Shown here piece by piece: positions 40,154-50,385 of a stretch of DNA of 64,000 nt. The notes beneath the pieces were generated by a model. That model saw only the letters and a list, made by a program, of their open reading frames with translations. It searched no databases and was not told the origin of the DNA. This DNA is from Anas platyrhynchos. Taxonomy: Eukaryota > Chordata > Aves > Anseriformes > Anatidae. The first letter of the stretch is position 1. Each line of letters opens with the position of its first letter. A program made the translations under genes and the position numbers. The stretch is taken from NCBI RefSeq assembly GCF_047663525.1, contig NC_092589.1, positions 62,429,501-62,493,500 on the forward strand, written 5' to 3'.

Positions 40154-40530
40154 CAAGACCCACAACGGACAACCTTCCTGTGATGTTACCATAACTGAAG
40201 CTGTACACTAATAATCTCACGTCCGAATGAGATACTCTACAACAATAATCAGGATTGTTTCATTCTTCATGTTGAACAAACTTCTCAATGTGATTTGTTT
40301 AGAAAAAAATCAGCAACATTATTTTATTGCTACCATTTATTGAGAAGTAACTATTTCTATATTATAAGAATATTAATCTTTTATTAGTACAAAATAGCAG
40401 TCATGTTTCTATCACTGTTTTCTGGAATTTTTATTTTTCTAGCCCTCAAATTCTGTATTTTGGGACAGAAGATAAATTCTTACTAAAATTGCATTGCATA
40501 TTTTACAATTGCAGATTGCTGAGATCAGTA

Positions 40531-40536
40531 AATAAA
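40531..40536 (+). terminator. Polyadenylation signal AATAAA for vanin B
   Basis: Canonical hexamer about 380 nt downstream of the stop codon in an AT-rich 3' UTR. Confidence 0.55.
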
Positions 40537-41944
40537 ACCCTGAAAGATGCAGTTCGTGACAGCTCCATGCAACAAAGCTCAGTAATGCTTTGTCTCTGAT
40601 ATGCAGCTCCTAATACTAATTACTTTACAAGTCTGTTCTTTTATCACAGTTACACAATTCTTTCTCCTGTTTGTGTTGTTTTGTGTTTGTTGTCTTTATG
40701 CCAAAGATTAATATTGTGTGGCATGTAGCAGCACAGAACAGTGCATCATGGAGGCTAAGCTAGAACTCCAATCAAAGAGCCCACCCTGAGCCAAAATCTG
40801 TTGTCTCTTCTTGTACAGAACTGAAGATGAATCATCATTTTTCAGAAATCTCTCTTAAACCAAAACTTTAAACAGAAAACCCAAAATATTCCACTTGCTG
40901 GTTCTGAACAAGTTTGTCAAGATCTTTTGGCTGTACTGGATACAGTGCTGGAACTGTGTGTAGCCAGAAAAGAGGTCACTGAGTGACAGTGTATGTAGCA
41001 GCTTCTTCCTCCTATCTTTTCTATTTCTCCCTTGTCATGTAACACCAACATATGTGAAATAAGCCTTACCCTTTGCTTCTTGATCATAATGATGGGTGGT
41101 GCTGCCCTGCAAGTGCATTAACTGTTGGGATTAGTGGGTTTAGATTTCTATTAGATACTAGCAACTCCTGGTGAGAAAGCACTATTCATGTCTTTGCTTC
41201 CTCATCTTCCCCAGTGACCAGGGGAAGCATATCCTCTTCCTTTAGCATATTGGTGTATAGAGATGTGCATCTCTTTCTGTGGACTTTTAAAACGGGTCAG
41301 ACACCCCTATAAGTCCCAATTCCACTTCCTTTTTCCCCACACAGGCACCATTTCTGGTCCCAGCACAGCACTCTCAAGGTCTTCAGTTCCTCGTACTTTG
41401 GTTACAAAGTTGACAAGAAGATAGAAATGCAAATCCTATCTGGACTCCAGCACTAGTTATCACTGCTGGGCACCATATGACCTTTCTGCTTTCAAAGACA
41501 AATAAATAGTTGTGACACAATACAATAGCATGAACTTGTTCATCAAAATCCCAAATCTTCCTAACCCTATACCATGTACTCTATACCATGCTCTGACTCA
41601 TGGAAGCTCAACATCAGTGCTGCTAGAGCCACGCTCTCTCAAAACCTTCTTTGCTGTTTCTGTCAGTTGTTGCCTGCCCCCAGACGGATCTCAATTTAGC
41701 AAGGGTTTATTCAGTCTGATCCTCTTCCCAGGTATACAGACTCAGTGCAGACACTCCTCGTCCCCCAGGAACCTGGCGGGTCATGACGCAACTTGCCTGA
41801 GGAAAGGATCTGAGTTTAAAGGATGCTATGGTATGCAAGGAGGTTTCATCTTGCAGTGTAGAAAGGATGTAGTAGGAGCATGTGGTGAGGCTGGGAGGCA
41901 GATCCTTCAGGACTGTTCCCTGCTAGTACAAGTCCTTTGGCTAA

Positions 41945-42016
41945 GGAAATGGATGTGATCCCAACCCTGAACCTGGCAATGGAAATGAATGTGATCCCAA
42001 CCCTGAACCTGGCAAG
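41945..42016. repeat. 36-bp tandem duplication
   Basis: Two adjacent units starting GGAAATGGATGTGATCCC and GGAAATGAATGTGATCCC and both ending CCTGAACCTGGCAA plus one base. They differ at two positions. Confidence 0.85.
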
Positions 42017-42609
42017 TACTTTGAATTTAGGATTTGGTTCAAAGACCACTGCTGTCTGACTAGGTAGATTTATGTGTTTGAATGTTGAATGTTTTCTCAT
42101 AGAAGGCTGGCATAAGCCGTTATTGCACTAAATTCTTTTTGCCGCAAAGATTGCATAATATTCATAATCATGAAATGTGTTGTTGCATGAAGTGAGGCAG
42201 GCATACAGAGTATAATCCTTTCCAAATCTACCCATTCGTCCACATACCAACTCACTGTGCATAAAGATAAGTCTGTGCGTAACCACTGATAACAATAGAC
42301 TATTCTTCCAGGCCAGTACAGGAAAAAAAACAAAAACATTTCTTTATCTGACAGCTGAATCAGGAACAAAGAAGGTAAGAAACCTTAGCAAATGTGATTT
42401 TTTTCTGCAGGTGCAGCTTCAGCTTCAAGATTTACAATGGGGTGATCTGTAGATGTAACTAAAGCAGGGTGCAATGGGCAAAATTTAGGAATTATGGCTC
42501 CCAAGGACAATGCTGCTCTAACAGAGATCTTTGAGGACTAGAGATCCGCTGAGCTCAGTTATGGAGCGGTGTCCTAACAGGTTTGCCCAGACAAGCAGCC
42601 TGCTGGCAT

Positions 42610-43268
42610 CCCTGCTGTGATGTGGAGCGGCCCCCAGAGGCCCCACAGCCCTAAGCCAGGGGTGGCACAGGCGGTGCCCAAGCACCCACCTCTGGCAGCC
42701 CTGCCTGCACCCCACACCCTGCACTTTGGCCAGGAATGTGTCTGTTCCGGTCTTTGCTGTGATTTCCTAAACTCCTCTGGCTTGTTTTCCCACTGTGACC
42801 TGGGCTTGCTTTCAACTTATTAGAGTAATGCCGGGCCTGAACACTCGGTGAATCTGGCCGGCAATGCGTTTCTTCAGCTGCAGCACAGCGGCGACTTCTC
42901 TTTCGGTGGTGTAACCGTGGGGCAGGATTGCTCAATGCCTGTGGCTCTCCGACCTTTGATATTTGAGTCTTTAGGGACACCGTGATTGCATCGCATGGTG
43001 TCAACTTTCTGGTGCTCTGGAGAATTCCCAGGTTTCTGCAAGACTTTCCCTATTAAAGTCCCCTGATTTTGCTCACCCTGGTCCTTCTTGTGGGTGACTT
43101 CCAGATTTCAGGTCTGGGGCTTTTCAGGGCTCGTGCCTCTGCTGTCCGGTTTTGGTGCTGTCTGCTCTTGAGGCCTGGGCCCTGGACAGCTACATTGCAG
43201 CCGTCTATGAGCACAGTGTGCTCTTGCCTGCTTCTTCTGAGGAGGCCTTGATGCTGATGGACAGAAGT
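42610..43268 (+). pseudogene. Relic of a second vanin A promoter and exon 1
   Basis: Homologous to 19.83-20.47 kb: the upstream 'taatgccgggcctgaacact' block, the TATA-like box and most of exon 1 are recognisable. It is dead as a gene start. The ATG is changed to CTG (about 43118), a one-base gain in the signal-peptide region shifts the frame (GCTGTGGTTTT became GCTGTCCGGTTTT), a deletion removes the codons between LL and SPEE, and similarity stops in 'gatggacagaa' before the end of exon 1. No exons 2-7 follow; vanin C starts about 1 kb downstream. The kappaB site is altered to GGAGAATTCCC. Confidence 0.88.
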
Positions 43269-44180
43269 AAGATTTCTGGATGGAGCTGCATAGTGAAGAG
43301 GAGGATGTTGTCAGGATGAAGAGTATGTTTGTTGATGTCTTACTGAAAAGTCAAGATGATTAGCCAGGTTATGTTCCTTCATCCTCACAGGCACGATGCA
43401 GCTTCTAACAGTGGACTGTTAATGAAGCACCTGGAGCTATTGTAGCAAAGTGCTATTTCCAAAATATGCAAAAAATTACTCTTTGTGAGGAATAAAAATT
43501 GCTTGCTATAAGCAATTTCTAATTAATTACTGTGAAAAAAATTGCTTTTCATAAAATAGCAAAAAAGGTTTGTTGTTTAATCTTCAAAAAACTAGTTAGT
43601 ATTTCAGCTCTAGGCAGAAAGATCAGAACAGTTCAAGGGTTAGTGTATACTACAGTGTGTACCTGGGAGGGAGGATGCTCTAAAGTACTCTAGATATGAT
43701 AAGTTATTGGCCACAAGAGCATAGCGTGGCAAGACCACATAGCTTATAACTGTATGTGGTATCAGCTGCGGCTACGCTCCACTGCATGCAGGTGGTCTGA
43801 CCTCAACCCTGGCTGCATTTTTAACTGATAGAAGCCAGAGTGAATTTGTGTGGAACAGTGTGCCCTCACCATGAGAGCCTGGGCTAGCGCAGAGATCAGT
43901 GTGGAAGCCTGGAGAAAGATGCGAATGGAGCTTGTAAGCGATCCTTCTGTGAAGACGCTTGTAGACCTGTGTTGCTCCTAGCACATTCTCTTAGCCATTT
44001 GTTCACCTTTTATTTATGACATTTTAAATTGGAAATGATCCAATTTATGCAACTGTTTCTTTCTCTTCTTACCATAAATGAATGTTCTTGAATGTTGACA
44101 TGCACTGTACTTCCCCAGATTACTCAATAGAAGATTACTTCCAAAACAAACCTGTTACAAACTTTACTCCTCCTCTTCCC
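43269..44180. other. Spacer between the vanin A-type relic and vanin C
   Basis: No exon or recognised repeat. If a whole A-type gene once stood here, its exons 2-7 have been removed without visible trace. Confidence 0.5.
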
Positions 44181-44246
44181 TTCTACTTTATATTCCTCAT
44201 GACTCTTCCAGACTCAGAGCATTCAAGCAATTGCCAGGCAGCAGCC

Positions 44247-47200
44247 ATGATCCCTCCCTGGCCTGTAGTGCACGCTGCGGTGTTTGCCCTGGCAGCCCTG
44301 CAGGCCCTGGCCTCAGACACCTTCATTGCGGCTGTGTACGAGCACGCCGTCATCCTGCCACGTGCCGCTCAAGAGACAGTTTCTCCTGAAGATGCTTTGG
44401 CCCTGATGAACAAGAACATGGACATCTTGGAAGGAGCCATCAAGGAAGCAGCCCAGCAGGTACGAGATGTATCCCAAGTGGTGTTAATCGTGTGTTCTCC
44501 TCCCGCTGACACCCCTCTGCGGGGATGTACTGATGGAGACTTCTTAACAGAGCCTCTTCTGCCAGGGTGCGCACATCATTGTGACTCCTGAGGATGGCAT
44601 TTATGGCTGGGTTTTCACAAGAGAAGCCATCTACCCGTACCTGGAGGACATTCCCGATCCAGAGGTGAACTGGATTCCCTGCATTGATCCCACAAGGTGA
44701 TTCCTTCTGCAGCTGTTTGTCTGGTTTTAAGCTGGTGTCCCGTGGAGTTGTGAGCTGTTCCTGAAAAATGCCTAGGAACTGATTAATTTTTTAATCTCTT
44801 AAAAATCCCAAATGCTGTATAAATTAAATGCTTCAAAAAGAACTCTTAATTAAATGTATTTGAAATATGCAAGATAAAAAGCATTGAAACAGCTTCACTT
44901 TTGAAAATTAGAAGAGGAGGAAAATGAGGAAATTTTAGGCAACATCATTATTTTGAAATCATGCAAAAGCTTACCACTTCTGACTACTCGAGAAAGTTTT
45001 TTGTAACTATAAACCAGTTAATTATCATGGCAAAAGCATGGATTAAACAAGGTGATTCAGATCTCAGCTCATGTGGCCGGAATGATTTCTTAATCAAATA
45101 GCACAAAATATTTCTCTAGATTTGAATGAAATGCCTTTCAGGAATCCAACTACTTACACAGTCTGCTATGGCACACCAGGCTTCTCTGAATGTGTGTCAG
45201 CCGGGGACACCAAGGGGATAAGGGTTGCCTCTCAACTAAGATTTAGTATTCTTCTGTTTTGGGGCTTTATGTAGCAAGATTTCAAGGGTCTGTAAACGTT
45301 GTGACCACTCTTTACCAATGGTTTATAGACAGCTGCCTTAAACAGAGTGAAGAGTTTTTAAAAAGGTCTTTTGAAACTGAGACTCAGATTTTCCTGATCA
45401 TTAATTTTTAAGTTATTTTAAGTTTATACCTATATATTGGTTTATTCTCTCCCTTGTTTTCTGAAGCTGTCCATAGCTTTGTTTGTATGTTAGCTGGGAA
45501 TTATATGCACACAGAAAACAACAACTTAGTTTCTTTAAGGGTACAGGAAAGAAGAGCACAGGGAGCCCCTTTTTTACAGTTAAAAGACACCAGGAATTCA
45601 AAATGATGCTATGAACAGAGAGGAGAAAAAGAACAGAAGCGATCTTTCCCTTTTACGCCACCTGGGGATATGCAGTTAGTGGAACAGTAAGTTTGAATAC
45701 ATTCAAAAATATTCAAACTTAAACTTGTAATTTTGTTGTTGATGTTTTTGTTTATTTCATATAAAACATCTTAGATTTGCTCCAACACCAGTGCTGGAAC
45801 GACTCAGCTGCATGGCCAGGAATAACTCCATCTATGTGGTTGCAAACATCGGGGACAAGAAGTCGTGCAATTCCAGTGATCCCAGCTGCCCCAGTGATGG
45901 TCGCTACCAGTACAACACCGATGTTGTCTTTGACTCAGAAGGGAAACTGGTGGCTCGTTACCACAAGGTAAAGAGGCACTTCGGCATCACCCTGTAATTG
46001 ATCATCAGTATACATTTCATCTCTTTGGCACTGATTTCAGCAGATTTATACAATAACGTTAGGTAATTGTAGAGTGACAGCCAATCCAATGCAAGGCTCT
46101 TGTGGCCAGAGGGAAGAGCAGGCAAACACTTGATCCATCGGGCACTGTTCCCAGGAGCACCGCAGCTGCAGAAGGCATGCTGGCTATCAAATGCCTCAAG
46201 ACTACATTAATGAGAGCAAACTGGAATGAAACATTGGCACAGTTGGCCATGCTCAGTAAATGTTAGCTGGTTCTCAGCACAGTTTTAGCCAAACCAGGCA
46301 GCACTTTCTCAGGTGATGCCTTGACAGCATTTAGCAGTTAGCATTTGCTCAGCACTGCTGCCAGTAGACATTAGGGACGCATCCACCTCCTGCTCAACAA
46401 ACCTCTGGGTGAGGGTTTTACTTCCTTTGACTCCCAGTCACCACTGAGCCTTCCCTGGACATCTCCAGTGGCTGTCGAGGAAGCTTTGAGATTTCCTTTA
46501 CCCAAAGGAATCTCAACCCACAGTTTTGCTTTAATCTCAGATAAAAAAGTGGCAGCTAATAATATTGCCTTATTTTTAGTTTCTGATATGCCATTTTCTT
46601 TGCCTGCAGTACAACCTATTTAGACAAGAAACACAGTTTAATTACCCTAAAGAGCCAGAACTTGTCACCTTCAAGACACCCTTTGGAAAGTTTGGCATTT
46701 TCACTTGCTTCGACATCCTTTTCCGGGAGCCTGCTGTGGTGCTGGTGAGTGAGCTCCAGGTGGACACGGTGCTCTTCCCAACGGCCTGGATGAACGTCCT
46801 GCCCTTTCTGACTGCTGTGGAATTTCACTCTGCATGGGCAATGGGCATGAGAGTCAATTTATTGTCAGCAAATACTCACAACATCAGAATGTCTATGACA
46901 GGTGAGTTGCCCTGGGGAAAAGGGGAATAGTCTTCATAGTACAGGATTCAGAAGCAGGCAACATTGTTTTGAAATAGCAAAGTCTCCGGAAAACAGTATT
47001 TCAAGAAGACTAAAAATATTCTTGATGCTGTGTTGAATGCAGTAAACCACTACTGGCAAGAAAATGATGAAAGTTCAGGGAGAGGTAATATTAGAATGAC
47101 ATTAAATTTTGGTACTTCAAAAGCAAGGTTTTCTTTCAGAAATGGCACAAACATTCAGTTAAATGTTCACCATCTTGTTTAGAGGCAGCATTTTTTTTGT

Positions 47201-50200
47201 TTTTTAAATTTCAATCAACAGTTAAATGGATAAAAATGTTTTAAACATAACTTAATAACCCCCCCCCCAAAAAAAAAAAAAAAAAACAGAAAAAAAAAAA
47301 AAGGAATTCTCTTTTGTATTGAATAAAGCATTTTCAGATTTTTGTTGCTGATGAAGAATTCGAGATGATATATTTTGGTTCGATACGAATAGATGTCTAC
47401 TGCCATTTTTTTTTCTGTTAACTGAGAAAACATTTTTCTAGCTGCATATATAGCTACTCCCCAAAGCAGAAGTGAAAGCCACAAAGGAACATTTTTGTCT
47501 GCCGTTAAGATACTGGGTTGAATTTGGGCACTGCTCTAGGTTTCCTTTTATGAAATGTAATTATGCCCACAGTTTCCTTCTTGGCATATATATCACTTCC
47601 AGAGCTCTAATTTCTGTCATAATTAATGTAAGTCATTAAAAATATATATGGCCTTGTGTGAAATTGCCTCTGAAGTCTCAGATTCAAGATCCAATGAAGC
47701 AAAAAACCTTTGGATTTTAGATTTACGTTTTTTTAAATTATGGATGTGTATTTTAGTGTCTCCACACTTTAAAATTCTTCCACAGTTTTCATTAACGAGT
47801 TGTCTGAAGACAGCCTCATGTTTACAGGTGACAGAGCCCACGGTGCCACCCGCTGGGAGGTGGTAACAGTGGGTGCCGTGCGTGTCGTTTGCAGGGAGTG
47901 GGCTGTTCACGCCGGGCGGAGCGGCCGCCTACTATTACAACAGTAAGACAGAAGAGGGACGTCTCCTGGTAGCCGAGCTGAGTGCACGACCCCGTCTTTC
48001 TCCCACCTACCCTCCTGCAGTCAACTGGAGCTTGTACGCTACAAGCGTGAAAAACTTTACAGAAGATATCACTTTTCTGGGAGCTGTCCGGCGTGATATA
48101 TTCACTTTCAGTGAACTCAAGCACGAAGATGGAAATTATACAGTTTGCCAGAAGGACCTCTGTTGTCATTTGACCTACAGGATGTCAAACAAGAGCAACG
48201 ATGAAATTTATGTACTTGGTGCATTTGATGGGCTTCATGGTTCTGTCATAAAATACCATTGGCAGGTAATTGGTTCAGAAGGGTTGAGAATGGGTTGTAT
48301 ATACCAAAATTAATGAATCATTCCAAAACATTTGCTCATTCCTACATCATAAGAATTTTTTTTTTTTTTTCTATCAAGTCCAGCTCTAGATTATTGAAAT
48401 CCTACTGCATGTTACTTTTCTATATCCTCTCACCACAGGTATGCACACTGCTCAAGTGTAAGAGCACAGACCTGAGCACATGTGGGCAGCCGGTGGAGAC
48501 TGCGCAGACCAAGTTTGACATGTTCTCCCTCAGCGGCACGTTTGGCACTAACTACGTCTTTCCAGAGGTCTTGTACAGCGACGTGCAGCTGGCCCCTGGG
48601 GAATTTGAGGTAATGGGACACTCCAAAACTGTTTGACACAAGGTTTTCAAGGCTGTGGTACTGGAAGGGAAACTGCTATGGCAGCTAAGTCAGAACCACT
48701 CCAGTTCTACAGAAGAGGACAGTTAAACACATGTACTGAGTTCATCCTCATCGAGAAGAACATATAGATGCTAAGGCTGATAATCTCTTCAGTGTTTTCT
48801 TTAGCAAGTATGCATTCCCACTTCACAGCCCAAAGCTATAAATAGCAGCTTTCAATTAGTAATGAGTATTATGCATAAGGGTAGAGATCTAATGCAGTTA
48901 AAAATACGGAAAGGTATTTTTAAGTGATTTGTCAGGTTTAATACTTTTTTTACATGAAATTTCATATATTTGTCAAAATATGTTTCCATCCATAAACTTC
49001 AGATTACATTTATGTAAAAGACTAGATGAAATCTTTATTGATTTGTAAGAGTTGTTTAATAGTTTGCAAGAGACAATGAAGTCAATGAAAAAAGCTCGTA
49101 GAGCTTTAGAGGAAACAAGTTTATCTTATCATATATATGCGTACTACTGTCATAGAGGCTCTAAAAAAGTTACAGGTACCCATAGGTTGTGTACAATGAT
49201 TTCAGACAGATCTGTAAAAAGTAGCTAAGAAAAGCAACCTATGTCCATTAGACCACAATTCTTTTTACTTCCATCTGGAAATTGTTTAGGGGTCTACAAA
49301 GAAAAAGATTTAATATTACTGTCCTAGTGTCGTGGTTTAACCCGGCCGGCAGCTAAACACCACGCAGCCGTTCGCTCACCCTCCCCCCTCCCTCTCTGGG
49401 ATGGGGGAGAGAAATGGAAAGTGAAGCCCGTGAGTTTAGATAAAGACAGTTTAATAAGACAGGAAAATAATAATAATAACAATAATAATACAATGGTGAT
49501 AATAGTACTACTATTAATAATGTGTACAAACAAGTGATGCACAATGCAATTGCTCACCACCCGCTGACCGATGCCCAGCCTAACCCCGAGCAGTCCCGGC
49601 CCCCTCCCCCGGCTAGCCACCCCTAGATATTGTTTAGCATGACGTCAGATGGTATGGAATACCCCTTTGGCTAGTTTGGGTCACCTGTCCTGGGTCTGTC
49701 CCCTCCCAGCTCTTGCTGTACCCCCAGCCTGCCCGTTGGCAGGACAGAGCAAGAAGCTGAGATGTCCTTGGCTTAGTATAAGCACTGCTCTGCAACAATT
49801 AAAACATCGGGGTGTTATCAGCACTCTTCTCATCCTAAGCCAAAACACAGCATTCCACCAGCTACTAGGAAGAGAATTAACTCTGTCCTAACTGAAACCA
49901 GGACACCTAGATATAACCTACATCACCATGTACAAGTAACTAACAAACCAGCTATTGCCACTCTTGTATTCTTTAGAGATGGAGGAAATGATCTTTCTTA
50001 CAAAGATGGAGCTGGAAGGACTTTCAAGACTTTCAGGTCCAAGGAAATGTGGGAAGGCAGTGGCAGAGCTGAGCATGATACTTCAATTTTCTGAGCTCTG
50101 TTTCAGTGCCTGAAGTGCAAGAACATTTCCATGCATGAAACAGAGGATCGTCTTTAAAAAGTTCTGTGTATAATTATTTGACCTCTAAGGCCTATCCCTT

Positions 50201-50385
50201 TTGTACCATGCAATACTGCTACTCTGTTAGTGGGTAATAAAATCACTCTTTCTCTTTTCATCTAGGTGCTACCTGATGGACGTCTGGAAAGTAAGAATAC
50301 CACATCAAAACCACTCTTAACAGCAACACTTTTTGGAAGACGTTACGAAAAGGACCTGAAGCATCCCCTGCGAAACTCCCCATAA
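44247..50385 (+). CDS. VNN1-like: Vanin copy C, pantetheinase, 7 exons, mosaic
   Basis: Exons: 44247-44459, 44566-44696, 45775-45967, 46610-46901, 47895-48265, 48439-48609, 50266-50385; all GT-AG, 496 aa. A vanin-family pantetheinase with signal peptide about 1-23 and triad E80, K179, C212 (FTCFDILF). Protein differences from copy B in exons 1-3 are very few (V2I, R5W, T to I in exon 2, N to D in exon 3). By contrast exon 5 differs greatly ([18 protein letters not shown], with extra sequons NFT, NYT and NKS), is one codon shorter and ends GSVIKYHWQ in place of VVEGQYYLQ. Exon 7 is also distinct. Exon 6 starts like copy A (GTATGC after an identical intron end) and continues like B. The end, about 10 residues after EKD, has no GPI tail. 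A solo LTR sits in intron 6. Confidence 0.92.
47259..47302. repeat. C10/A-rich homopolymer tract, vanin C intron 4
   Basis: A run of C is followed by long A runs broken by CAG. Such tracts are error-prone in sequencing and assembly. Confidence 0.8.
49328..49905 (-). mobile_element. Solo LTR, avian ERV-L-like, in vanin C intron 6
   Basis: On the minus strand this 578-bp unit begins TGTCCTGGTTTCAGTTAGGA and ends CCACGACA, so the termini are TG...CA. It is flanked by perfect 5-bp direct repeats CCTAG (49323-49327 and 49906-49910), the target-site duplication. It contains an ATT-type microsatellite and, on the minus strand, an ATTAAA-like signal. No internal retroviral coding sequence adjoins it, so it is a solo LTR left by recombination between two LTRs. 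It lies antisense to vanin C. Confidence 0.88.

Larger units (their letters stand above)
40154..42600. other. Vanin B 3' UTR and intergenic DNA
   Basis: An AATAAA lies at 40531-40536, about 380 nt after the vanin B stop. Beyond that I recognise no gene. The stretch 41.5-42.4 kb holds a 148-codon open frame without family resemblance and may include old repeat sequence that I cannot name. A 36-bp tandem duplication lies at 41945-42016. Confidence 0.5.
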
